The position numbers were made by a program, and so were the translations under genes. From positions 1-38,188 of the forward strand of contig QUBV01000027.1 of the NCBI GenBank assembly GCA_014338185.1: a stretch of DNA of 38,188 bases. Direction: 5' to 3'. Below are positions 18,742 through 27,289 of this stretch, piece after piece (the stretch's first letter is position 1; each line of letters begins with the position of its first letter). This stretch comes from Lysobacterales bacterium. GTDB taxonomy: Bacteria; Pseudomonadota; Gammaproteobacteria; Xanthomonadales; Rhodanobacteraceae. The notes under the pieces were generated by a model. That model saw nothing but the letters and a program-made list of their open reading frames with translations. It did no database searches and had not been told where the DNA came from.

Positions 18742-18984
18742 CTACTTGGCGTAGCGGCGGCGGAACTTGTCGACGCGACCCGCAGTGTCGACGATCTTCT
18801 GCTTGCCCGTGAAGAACGGGTGCGACTGGCTGGAGATTTCCACCTTGATCAGCGGATATTCCTGGCCATCCTCCCACTTGATCGTTTCCTTGCTCGTCAT
18901 CGTCGAGCGGGTGAGGAACGAGAAATCGGTCGAGATGTCCTGGAACACCACGGGCTTGTAGTTCGGATGGATGTCGGCTTTCAT
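18742..18984 (-). CDS. rpmE2: 50S ribosomal protein L31 type B
   Basis: This 80-residue ribosomal protein begins [16 protein letters not shown], with the L31 core [20 protein letters not shown] and RVDKFRRRY. It lacks the CxxC zinc ligands of type A L31, so it is the zinc-independent type B form. Bacteria with both forms use type B under zinc limitation, but whether a type A copy exists elsewhere cannot be seen here. A good promoter precedes it. Confidence 0.95.
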   Translation of the reverse strand: MKADIHPNYKPVVFQDISTDFSFLTRSTMTSKETIKWEDGQEYPLIKVEISSQSHPFFTGKQKIVDTAGRVDKFRRRYAK

Positions 18985-19022
18985 GGCTCGGGTCCGCGCT
19001 GGGGCTGCGACAAAAGAGCGGC

Positions 19023-19052
19023 ATTATAGCCGCCGACCGCCTCGACGCGCAA
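19023..19052 (-). promoter_or_regulatory. Promoter for rpmE2
   Basis: On the minus strand a perfect TATAAT (19023-19028) is preceded by TTGCGC (19047-19052) with an 18-base spacer. The transcript would start about 32 bases before the rpmE2 ATG. No Zur-like palindrome was recognised here. Confidence 0.6.
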
Positions 19053-19059
19053 TCGCGGC

Positions 19060-20004
19060 TCAAACCGTCGCCGGCAGCGCGAGACCGCGCGCCACCATCG
19101 CCTCGAACCCGGCCTGGTCCACCTCCAGCACGATTCGCGCATTGGCCGCGCGGCCACATCGCGCGTCCCAGTCGACCACGGTCGCGCCACGCGTGAGGCT
19201 GCCCGCGAGCTCGACCCCGACGTGGCGCGCCTGCGCGCTGCGCACGAGGTCGGGGGCCAACGCGACGGCCATCGCCAGCGCGTCGGCCACCACCATGCCG
19301 CCACGCCCGTTGGCCGCGTTGAACGCGCGCGCGGTGGCCGCGATGCGTCCGTAGAAGCGCGCCATCCCGCCGCCCGCGGCCAACAGCGCATCGTAGCGCT
19401 CGAACGGCAATGCATGGCGCACGCACGCTTCCCAATCGACCAGCTCGAACTGCGGCCAATGCGCGAACACGACGTGCGCGGCTTCCGGGTCAAAGCCGAT
19501 GTTGAACTCGGTCGGCACGCGCTCGAAATTGCCGCGTCCGCTGACCGCTCCGCCCATCACCACCAGGCGCCGGATCAGCGTGGGCAACTGCGGTTCCAGG
19601 CGCAGCGCGAGCGCAAGGTTGGTGAGCGGCCCGAGTGCGACCAGGGTGAGCTGGCCCGGCCGCTCGCGCGCAAGCCGCACCATCGCGTTGGCGGCATGCT
19701 CGCTGCTCGCGCGCGCCGCGGCCGGCGCATAACCGATGTCGCCGAAGCCGTCCCGGCCATGCACGAAGGACGCGTCGGCCGCGGGCAACACCAGCGGCGT
19801 GGCGCACCCCGCGTGCACGGGCGTCGTCGCGCCCACCAGTTCGACCAGTTTGAGCGCATTGGCCACCGTGTGCTCCAGCCCGACGTTGCCGGCGGCCACG
19901 GTCAGCGCCACCACGTCGGCGTGCGCGTGCGCCATGAGGATTGCGAGCGCGTCATCCACGCCGGGGTCGGTATCGATGAGCAACTGGGTGCGTGGTGCGT
20001 TCAT
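19060..20004 (-). CDS. Inosine/uridine-preferring nucleoside hydrolase
   Basis: This 314-residue enzyme hydrolyses ribonucleosides to ribose and free base. The calcium-binding signature is at the N-terminus as DTDPGVDDALAIL (D11, D13, D17, D18). ALGPLTNLALAL, MGGAVSGRGN, EFNIGFDPEAA and the C-terminal VADALAMAVAL segment are also as in the family. No signal peptide is seen, so it is cytoplasmic and fits nucleoside salvage. The ATG has AAGGA upstream and overlaps the methyltransferase-like stop (ATGA). Base preference cannot be decided from sequence. Confidence 0.92.
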   Translation of the reverse strand: MNAPRTQLLIDTDPGVDDALAILMAHAHADVVALTVAAGNVGLEHTVANALKLVELVGATTPVHAGCATPLVLPAADASFVHGRDGFGDIGYAPAAARASSEHAANAMVRLARERPGQLTLVALGPLTNLALALRLEPQLPTLIRRLVVMGGAVSGRGNFERVPTEFNIGFDPEAAHVVFAHWPQFELVDWEACVRHALPFERYDALLAAGGGMARFYGRIAATARAFNAANGRGGMVVADALAMAVALAPDLVRSAQARHVGVELAGSLTRGATVVDWDARCGRAANARIVLEVDQAGFEAMVARGLALPATV

Positions 20005-20747
20005 GCAAGGTCCTTGCGGGCGACAACGACGGCGCGTGGCGGCAGCCACGGCAGCGGTGGATGGGGCAACTGCAGCGCGACCTCGCCAAACCCGGCCGCG
20101 CGCACGCGCGCGGGCAGGTCGCGGCCATAGTCGCGATAGACGAGGATACCCGCTCCACCACGCAGCGGGTCGGTGTGCCAGGCCGGTTCCAGCAGGTGTT
20201 CGATGCGGTCGCCGTGCCGGCGCGCACGCTCGCGCGTGCACCCGGCGTCATGCAACGGCACCGTGAACAGCATCAGGCCTCCCGGCCGCAGCACACGCTG
20301 CAGTTCGGCCAGCGCGCGCCGATCGTCGGGCACGTGTTCGAGCACTTCGGTGTGGGTGACGAGGTCGAAGCTGGCGTCAGCGAAGCTCAGGCGCTGCACG
20401 TCCTCGCTGCGCACGCCCCCACGCACCGTGCCCGCGGGCACATCGGGCAGATATTCGGACAGCGTGAGGCTGCGTACCTCGCGGCGCAACCACGCCACCA
20501 GCGGTCCGCGCGCCGACAGCTCGTAGGCATCGCGCCGGCGCAGGTCCGGGCATGTGGCGCGCAGCACCGCGCCCAGTGACAGGTGCACCGCGCTGGCACC
20601 GCAGCGCACGCAGCGCACGCCCTGTTCGGAGTGGTTCAGGCGCACCAGCAGCGTGGGCCCGCACAGCGGGCAGCGCGCGCGCACGCAGGCCAGCGCCGAG
20701 GGCTGCAGCACGGCCAAGGCCTGGCGCAGCTGGCGCAGGCTCGCCAA
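20001..20747 (-). CDS. Zinc-ribbon, methyltransferase-like protein
   Basis: This protein of about 248 residues starts at or near the recG stop; the best candidate is a TTG one base after it, and GTG at 20711 is an alternative. A zinc ribbon is visible as CPLCG (C26, C29) and CVRCG (C46, C49). It is followed by the second half of a class I SAM methyltransferase: LSFADASFDLVTHTEVLEHV, then ALAELQRVLRPGGLMLFTVP. The usual glycine-rich SAM motif I is not recognisable; the matching place reads LTLSEYLPDVPAG. Similar proteins exist among Methyltransf_11-type families, so activity is possible but not assured. The substrate is unknown. Coupling to recG and the nucleoside hydrolase is by overlap. Confidence 0.75.
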   Translation of the reverse strand: MASLRQLRQALAVLQPSALACVRARCPLCGPTLLVRLNHSEQGVRCVRCGASAVHLSLGAVLRATCPDLRRRDAYELSARGPLVAWLRREVRSLTLSEYLPDVPAGTVRGGVRSEDVQRLSFADASFDLVTHTEVLEHVPDDRRALAELQRVLRPGGLMLFTVPLHDAGCTRERARRHGDRIEHLLEPAWHTDPLRGGAGILVYRDYGRDLPARVRAAGFGEVALQLPHPPLPWLPPRAVVVARKDLA

Positions 20748-20748
20748 C

Positions 20749-22890
20749 TCAGGCGCCCGCGTAGTGGACAGCGGCGCCGACCCAGCGCGCCACGATGCGC
20801 TGGGCCGCCTCCGGCGCCTGCTCGCGCAGGCGCGCGCCCACGCGCTGCACCAGCGGCAAAAGCTCGCCATCGCGCGCCAGGTCGGCGATGCGGAACTCGA
20901 CCGCGCCGGTCTGGCGCGTGCCCAGCACCTCGCCCGGCCCGCGCAGTTCCAGGTCCTTCTCGGCGATGCGGAAGCCGTCACTGGTTTCGCGCAGCACCTG
21001 CAGGCGCGCGCGCGCCAGCGCCGACAGCGGGCCCTGGTACAGCAGCACGCAACTGGACGCCTGCGCGCCGCGCCCCACCCGCCCGCGCAACTGGTGCAGC
21101 TGCGCCAGTCCGAGCCGCTCGGCATTGTCGATGACCATGAGGCTCGCATTGGGCACATCCACCCCGACCTCGATCACGGTGGTGGCCACCAGCACATCCA
21201 GCTCGCCCGCCTTGAAGGCCTGCATGGTGGCCTGCTTGTCACGCGGCTTGAGCCGTCCATGGACGAGGCCGACCCTGAGCCCGGGCAGCGCCGCGCCCAG
21301 TTCCTGCCACGCCACCTGCGCCGCCTGCGCATCGCTCGCGCGGCTGGGCCCGGCTTCGGCCACCTCGGCCTCCTCGATGAGCGTACACACCCAGTAGGCC
21401 TGGCGGCCCTGGCCGCAGGCCTCGCGGATGCGCGCCACCACCTCGGCGCGACGCGCCGCCGACACCAGCACCGTGCGCACCGGCGTGCGACCGGGCGGCA
21501 GTTCGTCGACCACCGACACATCCAGGTCGGCATAGGCCGCCATCGCCAGCGTGCGCGGGATCGGCGTCGCGGTGAGCACGAGCTGGTGCGGCACGAGGTC
21601 GCCCTGGCGCCCCTTCTCGCTCAGGCTCAGGCGCTGGTGTACGCCAAAGCGGTGCTGTTCGTCGACGATGACGAGCCCGAGCCGCGCGAACGTCACCGCT
21701 TCCTGCATGAGCGCGTGGGTGCCGACCACCAGCGGTGCACCGGCCGCCACCGCCGCCAGCGCGTTGCCGCGCGCACGCCCGGCGACCTTGCCGGCCAGCC
21801 ATACCGGCGCGATGCCCAGCGGCGTGAACCATGCCTGCAAGGTCTGCAGGTGCTGCTCGGCCAGCAGTTCGGTCGGCGCCACCAGCGCCACCTGCGTGCC
21901 TGCCTCGATCGCCCGCGCGGCGGCGAGCGCCGCAAGTACGGTCTTGCCCGAACCGACATCGCCCTGCACCAGGCGCAGCATCGGTGTCGAGCGGGCCAGG
22001 TCGGCGTCGATCTGCGCGGCGACACGTTGCTGCGCCGTGGTCAGCGCAAACGGCAACGCAGCCCGCAGGCGCTGCGCGAGGCCGCCCCCTCCCGCCAGCG
22101 CATGCGCGCGCCGCGCGCGCACGCGTTCACGCAATTGGCGCAGACCCAGGTGGTGCGCGAGCAGTTCCTCGAACGCAAGCCGCCGCTGAGCCGGATGCCG
22201 GCCCGCGAGCAGCGCCGCGACATCGGCATCGCGTGGCGGGCGATGCAGCGTGAGCAGCGAGTCGCGCAGCGAAGCCAGCCCGGTTTCGTGCCGCAACGCG
22301 GGCGGGATCAGCTCCAACGCGGCCTCGTCGGGCAGCCGTTCGAGCGCGCGCGCGACGATGGCACCGATGCGCTGCTGGCCGATGCCCGCGGTGGTCGGAT
22401 ACACGGGCGTGAGGCACTCGGGCAGCAGCACCGGCGCGGCCTCGGGCAGGATGCGGTATTCGGGATGGATGAACTCGAGGCCGTACTGACCGTGGCGCAC
22501 CTCGCCATGGCACAGCACGCGCGCGCCAGGCACGAAGCGCTCGGCCTGCGCGCGCTGGAAATGGAACAGGCGCAGCGTCAGGGTCGCGGCTGAATCATCC
22601 TGCAGCGCCACGCGCAACTGCGGGCGGAAGCGGAAACCCCGTTCGACCGCGCTGACGCGGCCGACCACCTGGGCGCAACCACCCACCTGCAGCTCGGCGA
22701 TCGGCGTGAGCCGGGTGCGATCCTCGTAGCGCAGCGGCAGGTGGAACCACAGGTCCTGCAGTTCATGCAGGCCGAGCGCGGCGAGCTTGTGCGCGGCCGC
22801 CGGGCCGACCCCGGGCAGGCTCGCGACCGCCACCCGCCCGACATCGGCAAGCGCAGCGGCAGGCGGCGCGGAAGACGCGGCGACAGACAT
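20749..22890 (-). CDS. recG: ATP-dependent DNA helicase RecG
   Basis: This 713-residue branch-migration helicase remodels stalled forks and Holliday junctions. The order is an N-terminal wedge/OB domain (about residues 25-170), helicase domain 1 with Walker A GDVGSGKT near residue 310 and the DEQH box near 407, and helicase domain 2 with VVDELPPGRTPV, VHGRLKPRDKQ, ATTVIEVGVDVPNASLMVI and QLRGRVGRG. The ATG of MSVAASS is chosen because the extended upstream frame has no conserved residues. The length is slightly longer than E. coli RecG (693 residues). It lies downstream of ridA, as in related genomes. Confidence 0.96.
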   Translation of the reverse strand: MSVAASSAPPAAALADVGRVAVASLPGVGPAAAHKLAALGLHELQDLWFHLPLRYEDRTRLTPIAELQVGGCAQVVGRVSAVERGFRFRPQLRVALQDDSAATLTLRLFHFQRAQAERFVPGARVLCHGEVRHGQYGLEFIHPEYRILPEAAPVLLPECLTPVYPTTAGIGQQRIGAIVARALERLPDEAALELIPPALRHETGLASLRDSLLTLHRPPRDADVAALLAGRHPAQRRLAFEELLAHHLGLRQLRERVRARRAHALAGGGGLAQRLRAALPFALTTAQQRVAAQIDADLARSTPMLRLVQGDVGSGKTVLAALAAARAIEAGTQVALVAPTELLAEQHLQTLQAWFTPLGIAPVWLAGKVAGRARGNALAAVAAGAPLVVGTHALMQEAVTFARLGLVIVDEQHRFGVHQRLSLSEKGRQGDLVPHQLVLTATPIPRTLAMAAYADLDVSVVDELPPGRTPVRTVLVSAARRAEVVARIREACGQGRQAYWVCTLIEEAEVAEAGPSRASDAQAAQVAWQELGAALPGLRVGLVHGRLKPRDKQATMQAFKAGELDVLVATTVIEVGVDVPNASLMVIDNAERLGLAQLHQLRGRVGRGAQASSCVLLYQGPLSALARARLQVLRETSDGFRIAEKDLELRGPGEVLGTRQTGAVEFRIADLARDGELLPLVQRVGARLREQAPEAAQRIVARWVGAAVHYAGA

Positions 22891-22993
22891 GCGCCTAGCG
22901 TAGCAAGCCGCGCCACCGTCATGCTTGCGGTGCACGTGGGCAGGATGCGGGCGCGACGCAGGCGGCGCGCCCGCCGTTCCGCGGCAGCCGGCC

Positions 22994-23380
22994 TCAGCCC
23001 GGCAGGTGCATGATCGCGTCGATCTCGACCTGCGCACCGCGTGGCAGCGCCGACACCTGGATGGTCGAACGCGCCGGATACGGCTGCTGGCAGTACTCGG
23101 CCATGATCGCGTTGACGGTGGCGAAATTGCCCAGGTCGGTCAGGTACACGCCGACCCGCACGAGGTCGCCCAGCGATCCTCCAGCGGCCGCGCACACGGC
23201 GGCCAGGTTGTCGAACACGCGCCGCGTCTGCACCGCGATGTCGCCGGTGACGAGCTCACCCGTGGCCGGATCGAGCGGCGTCTGCCCCGACAGGTACACC
23301 GTGTCGCCGGTGCGCACCGCCTGTGAATACGGGCCGATCGCCTTGGGGGCCTGGTCGCTGTGCACGATGCTGCGCGTCAT
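22994..23380 (-). CDS. ridA: RidA family enamine/imine deaminase
   Basis: This 128-residue YjgF/RidA protein hydrolyses the reactive enamine/imine intermediates made by PLP enzymes such as threonine dehydratase. Family residues are present: IGPYSQAV, LSGQTPLDPATGEL, NLAAVCAAAGGSLGDLVR, YPARSTIQVSALPRGA (with the carboxylate-binding Arg) and VEIDAIM near the end. The ATG has GGACAG upstream and gives the family's standard length. It sits between spoT and recG on the same strand, an arrangement I associate with Lysobacterales. Confidence 0.94.
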   Translation of the reverse strand: MTRSIVHSDQAPKAIGPYSQAVRTGDTVYLSGQTPLDPATGELVTGDIAVQTRRVFDNLAAVCAAAGGSLGDLVRVGVYLTDLGNFATVNAIMAEYCQQPYPARSTIQVSALPRGAQVEIDAIMHLPG

Positions 23381-23432
23381 GTCGCTGTCCTGTGTCGGTA
23401 AAAAGGGCGCACAGCATAGCAAGCGCGCGCGG

Positions 23433-25604
23433 CTACAGCGGATGGCGGCGCACCGTGTTGACCACGTGCAGGCGCCGCACATGGCGGATCACATCGGCCA
23501 GGTGCTTGCGGTTGCGGATCTCGATCGTGAACAGCAGCGTGGCGGTCTCGGTGTCGCGTTCCTTGTACTCCACGTTCTCGATATTGGAGCTCGCCTCGGC
23601 AATGCCCGCGGCGACCTGCGCCAGCACGCCAGGCTTGTTGGCGACGTCGATGCGCAATTCGACCCGGTAGTCGCCCTGCACGTCGCCGGCCCAGCCCATT
23701 TCCAGGCAACGCTCGGGCAACTTGCGCAGTTCGGGCACGTTGGGGCATTCGAGCCGGTGCACCACGATGCCCTTGCCGGCCGACAGGTAGCCCATGATCT
23801 CGTCGCCCGGCGCGGGATGGCAGCAGTTGGCGAAACTGAGCACGCCGCGCTCGCTGCCGTTGATGAGGATCTTCTCGCCACTGGCCACACGCGCCGCATG
23901 CGGGTGATCGCCATGGGCGATCAGCAGCGCCTGCGCCTCGGTCTCGGCCACGCGGTTGCCCAGTGCGATGTCGGCAAGCAGCTCCTCGAAGCGCTTGAAC
24001 TTCTGTTCGGCCAGATAGCGTTCCAGCACCGCGGTCGGAATCGTCTCCAGCGACGAGCCCAGGCGCGTGAACGCGCGGTCGAGCATGCGATGGCCGAACT
24101 CCACCGCATCCTCGTGCTGCAGGCGCTTGAGGTGGTGGCGGATCGCGGTGCGCGCGCGCCCGGACACCACCCAGTCGAGCCACTGCGGGCTCGGCGCGGC
24201 CGATGGCGCGGTCACGATCTCGACGGTCTGGCCGCTCACCAGAGGTGCACGCAGCGGGATGAGCTTCTTGTCGGCACGCGCGGCCACCGCGTGGTTGCCC
24301 ACGTCGGTGTGCACGAAATAGGCAAAGTCCAGCGCCGTCGCGTTGCGCGGCAGCGACAGGATCTTGCCCTTGGGCGTGAACAGGTAGACCTCGTCCGGAA
24401 ACAGGTCGACCTTGACGTTTTCGATGAACTCGAGCGAGGAGTGGGTGTCGCTCTCCTGGTCGACCAGCCCCGACAGCCACTCGCGCGCACGCGTCTGCGC
24501 ACTGTTGGCCGGCGGCGCCGCGGTCTTGTAGGCCCAGTGCGCGGCCACCCCGCGGTCGGCGATCGCATCCATGTCCTCGGTGCGCAGCTGGATCTCGATC
24601 GGCGCGCCAAACGGGCCGAACAGCACCGTGTGCAGCGACTGGTAGCCGTTGGCCTTGGGAATCGCGATGAAATCCTTGAAGCGGCCATCGAGCGGCTTGT
24701 ACAGGCCATGCACCGAACCCAGCGCCTGGTAGCAGTGCGGCACGCTGTCGAGCACGATGCGGAAGCCGTACACGTCCATCACCTGGGCCAGCGACTTCTG
24801 CTCGGCGCGCATCTTGCTGTAGATGCTCCACGGCGACTTGATGCGGCTCACGATGCGATGGCGCAGCTTGTCCGAGGCCAGGCGCGCATGCAGCGCCTCC
24901 TCGATGCGCGTCATCGCCTCGCGGCGGTTGCCGAGCATGGCCTTGATCCGCGCCGAAATCACCCGATGGCGGTCCGGGTACAGCGCGCGAAAGCCGAGGT
25001 CCTGCAGTTCGGCCTTGAAGCTGTTCATGCCCAGGCGCTGCGCTATCGGGGCGTAGATCTCCAGCGTCTCGCGCGCGATGCGCCGGCGCGACTGGGTTTC
25101 CTTGGCGCCGAGCGTGCGCATGTTGTGCAGGCGGTCGGCCAGCTTGATGAGGATCACGCGCAGGTCGCGCGCCATCGCCAGCAACATCTTGCGAAAGCTC
25201 TCGGCGTCGGCTTCCTGGCGGCTGCGAAAGCGCACCTTGTCGAGCTTGGTGACGCCTTCGACCAGTTCGACCACGGTCGGGCCGAAGTCGGCCCCCAACT
25301 GCTCGCGCGTCAGGCCGGTGTCTTCGAGCGTGTCGTGCAGGATCGCAGCGATGATGGTCTCGGCGTCCAGCCGCAGGTCGGCGAGGATGCCCGCGACCGC
25401 CACCGGATGCGTGATGTAGGGCTCGCCGGTCTGGCGGGTCTGGCCCTCGTGCGCGGCCGCGCCGACCTGATAGGCATGGCGCACGCGCGCAACCTGCTGG
25501 CGCGGCAGGTAGCGGCCCAGTTGTTGTTCGAGCGCCCGCACATAGTCGGGCAGTGAGCGGGCGGCGTTGCGCGCGCTGGCGCGCCGGGGCATGAAGAGAG
25601 CCAT
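23433..25604 (-). CDS. spoT: Bifunctional (p)ppGpp synthetase/hydrolase SpoT
   Basis: This RelA/SpoT homologue of about 723 residues sets the alarmone level in the stringent response. The N-terminal HD hydrolase domain keeps ITHPVAVAGIL and the HDxxED motif (HDTLEDT, near residue 90). The synthetase domain has YGFRIVLDS (near 280), RFKDFIAIPKANGYQSLHT and EIQLRTEDMD (near 335). TGS (about 405-465), a helical/zinc-finger-like region with CCHPAPGD and a C-terminal ACT domain (about 650-720) follow. Both activities look intact. The start is uncertain among GTG 25619, ATG 25604 and ATG 25592; none has a good ribosome binding site, and a strong hairpin overlaps this area. Confidence 0.95.
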   Translation of the reverse strand: MALFMPRRASARNAARSLPDYVRALEQQLGRYLPRQQVARVRHAYQVGAAAHEGQTRQTGEPYITHPVAVAGILADLRLDAETIIAAILHDTLEDTGLTREQLGADFGPTVVELVEGVTKLDKVRFRSRQEADAESFRKMLLAMARDLRVILIKLADRLHNMRTLGAKETQSRRRIARETLEIYAPIAQRLGMNSFKAELQDLGFRALYPDRHRVISARIKAMLGNRREAMTRIEEALHARLASDKLRHRIVSRIKSPWSIYSKMRAEQKSLAQVMDVYGFRIVLDSVPHCYQALGSVHGLYKPLDGRFKDFIAIPKANGYQSLHTVLFGPFGAPIEIQLRTEDMDAIADRGVAAHWAYKTAAPPANSAQTRAREWLSGLVDQESDTHSSLEFIENVKVDLFPDEVYLFTPKGKILSLPRNATALDFAYFVHTDVGNHAVAARADKKLIPLRAPLVSGQTVEIVTAPSAAPSPQWLDWVVSGRARTAIRHHLKRLQHEDAVEFGHRMLDRAFTRLGSSLETIPTAVLERYLAEQKFKRFEELLADIALGNRVAETEAQALLIAHGDHPHAARVASGEKILINGSERGVLSFANCCHPAPGDEIMGYLSAGKGIVVHRLECPNVPELRKLPERCLEMGWAGDVQGDYRVELRIDVANKPGVLAQVAAGIAEASSNIENVEYKERDTETATLLFTIEIRNRKHLADVIRHVRRLHVVNTVRRHPL

Positions 25605-25609
25605 GCCGG

Positions 25610-25661
25610 GGCCGCGCACGTCACGCCGCGTGCGCGGCCGGGGCGAGCGGGTATCGCTCGC
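25610..25661 (-). other. Two tandem hairpins in the rpoZ-spoT spacer
   Basis: The 60-base gap between rpoZ and spoT is almost filled by two perfect stems. One is 11 bp (25610-25620 with 25629-25639, 8-base loop) and the other is 7 bp (25643-25649 with 25655-25661, 5-base loop). Neither is followed by a T tract, so they are not standard terminators. The first lies directly before the spoT ATG, where a ribosome would bind. Confidence 0.7.
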
Positions 25662-25664
25662 GCA

Positions 25665-25958
25665 TCACAGATCGTCGCCGCCCTTGCTCAGGTCGTCGTC
25701 GACTTCGGCCACGGCCCACTCGAGCGCTTCACGCTCCTTGCGCTCGCGTTCCTGGCGGTCGATCTCGTCGATCATCGCCTGGTCGACCTTGCGCTCGGCG
25801 ATCTCGCGCAGCGCGAGCACGGTCGGCTTGTCGTTCTCGGCCTCGATCGAAGCCTGCACGCCCTTGGACAACTGGCGCGCGCGCTTGGTCGCCATCAGCA
25901 CGAGCTCGAAGCGGTTGTCGACGACTTCGAGGCAATCTTCCACGGTAATCCGTGCCAT
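25665..25958 (-). CDS. rpoZ: RNA polymerase omega subunit
   Basis: This 97-residue omega subunit stabilises RNA polymerase beta-prime and helps form the ppGpp site at its interface. It begins [20 protein letters not shown] with the core [11 protein letters not shown] and [12 protein letters not shown]. The C-terminus is acidic ([12 protein letters not shown]). The start has CGGAGA upstream. It is the first gene of the rpoZ-spoT-ridA-recG run, so the alarmone enzyme and a polymerase subunit that senses the alarmone are probably cotranscribed. Confidence 0.96.
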   Translation of the reverse strand: MARITVEDCLEVVDNRFELVLMATKRARQLSKGVQASIEAENDKPTVLALREIAERKVDQAMIDEIDRQERERKEREALEWAVAEVDDDLSKGGDDL

Positions 25959-26007
25959 CGGGTATCTCCGGTAAAATCGAAGCCAATTCATGGCTTTACG
26001 GACGCGC

Positions 26008-26037
26008 ATTGTAGCCTCCGCGCGTTGTGCAGTGCAA
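26008..26037 (-). promoter_or_regulatory. Promoter for rpoZ operon
   Basis: On the minus strand TTGCAC (26032-26037) and TACAAT (26008-26013) are 18 bases apart. Transcription would start near 26001, about 43 bases before the rpoZ ATG. The gene has lost the gmk neighbour from which it is often transcribed, so its own promoter is expected. Confidence 0.55.
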
Positions 26038-26143
26038 TCAGGCAGCCACCGAGGCTGCACCGCAGCATGGTTTTCGCGTAGCCTTGCGCCGCGGAAGGGA
26101 CAACCCGGCAACTGCCGGCAACGGCGGCGCCTTGAGACATCCA

Positions 26144-26974
26144 ATGGCTTTCAACCAGACCCAACTCCTGCGGCGCGCGGGTGCCGCGGCCCTGTGCGTG
26201 GCGGTGCTGGCCGGCTGCACGATCGCCAAGCCGCGCACCGACGATCCGCTGGAGAAGTTCAACCGCAAGATGTACGTGTTCAACGACGCCGCCGACAAGG
26301 CGGTGATCCGGCCGGTCGCGCTCACCTACCGCAAGCTCACCAACGACACCACGCGGCGGTTGATCTCCAACTTCTTCGCCAACGTGAAGATGCCGATCAC
26401 GATCGTCAATGACGTGCTGCAGGTCGAGCCGCGCGCGGCGCTGCGCAACAGTGGCCGCTTCCTCGTCAACACCACGGTCGGCGTGCTCGGCCTGTTCGAT
26501 CCGGCCAGCGAACTCTCGCTCACGCCCTCCGAGACCGACTTCGGCGTGACGCTCGCTCGCTGGGGCGTGCCCGAGGGGCCCTACCTCGTGGTGCCGCTGG
26601 TCGGGCCGACCAGCGCGCGCGACATCTGGCGCATGCCGGTGGACCAGTTCTTCGATCCGCTGTACTGGTACGGCCGGCGCAACGACAGCTGGTTCCTGAG
26701 CCAGCATGCCCCCAACCTCGCCTACCTCGTCACGCTGCGCTCGCGCGGCATCGAGGCCGAGGGCCTGCTCGAGGGCGTGTACGACCCCTACGTGTTCCAG
26801 CGCGATGCCTACCGCCAGCGGCGCCTGTACGAGATCTACCACGGCAACCCGCCCGACGAGGTCATTGAGCTCATGCAGGGCGTGGACGATGTCGACATCG
26901 ACGAGCTGCTCGACCAGCAACGCGCCTGGGAGCAGAGCAGCAAGGACCCGCACAAGCCCGACCCGACCCACTGA
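26144..26974 (+). CDS. mlaA: MlaA/VacJ outer-membrane lipoprotein
   Basis: This 276-residue lipoprotein (lipobox LAGC, Cys25) is the outer-membrane part of the Mla system, which removes misplaced phospholipids from the outer leaflet. Family motifs are clear: [58 protein letters not shown] and FYDP-like [11 protein letters not shown]. An acidic C-terminal tail ([14 protein letters not shown]) extends past the core. The ATG giving MAFNQTQ places the lipobox correctly; longer starts would not. It is transcribed toward the mlaFEDCB operon and ends 18 bases from the mlaB stop. Confidence 0.95.
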   Translation: MAFNQTQLLRRAGAAALCVAVLAGCTIAKPRTDDPLEKFNRKMYVFNDAADKAVIRPVALTYRKLTNDTTRRLISNFFANVKMPITIVNDVLQVEPRAALRNSGRFLVNTTVGVLGLFDPASELSLTPSETDFGVTLARWGVPEGPYLVVPLVGPTSARDIWRMPVDQFFDPLYWYGRRNDSWFLSQHAPNLAYLVTLRSRGIEAEGLLEGVYDPYVFQRDAYRQRRLYEIYHGNPPDEVIELMQGVDDVDIDELLDQQRAWEQSSKDPHKPDPTH

Positions 26975-26992
26975 GCCGCGCGCGTCCGGTCC

Positions 26993-27289
26993 TTACCCGA
27001 GCAGCAACGCCTCGGTGCCGCACGCGCGCGCGAGTGCGCGCAGCGGCTGCGGCAGGTTGCCGTAGCGCAGCCGCACGCCCACCGTGCTGGCATGGGCCGC
27101 CCACGCCAGCAGCACCGCGAGCGTGGCGCTGTCGCACTGGCGCAGGCCACTCGCATCGACCTCCACGCGCGCGCCCTCGCCCACCAGTTCGCGCCAGCGC
27201 GGCGTGGCCGCCGCGGCATCGGCGAAGCCGACCCGCCCCTGCAGGCGCAGCCCGCCCTCGTCCCGCTCGATCCGCAGCGGCGCGTCCAT
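26993..27289 (-). CDS. mlaB: MlaB STAS-domain protein
   Basis: This 98-residue single STAS domain protein is the cytoplasmic accessory subunit that stabilises MlaF in the MlaFEDB transporter. The STAS loop is seen as VEVDASGLRQCDSATLAVLL (residues 42-61), with Ser54 at the usual phosphorylation-like position. The ATG overlaps the mlaC stop (ATGA). Being the last gene of an mlaFEDC operon makes the identification firm despite weak sequence conservation. Confidence 0.88.
   Translation of the reverse strand: MDAPLRIERDEGGLRLQGRVGFADAAAATPRWRELVGEGARVEVDASGLRQCDSATLAVLLAWAAHASTVGVRLRYGNLPQPLRALARACGTEALLLG

Noticed and set aside
23010-25556. An 848-codon plus-strand open frame opposite ridA and spoT
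   Set aside because: It mirrors the codon bias of spoT on the opposite strand and has no domain signature.
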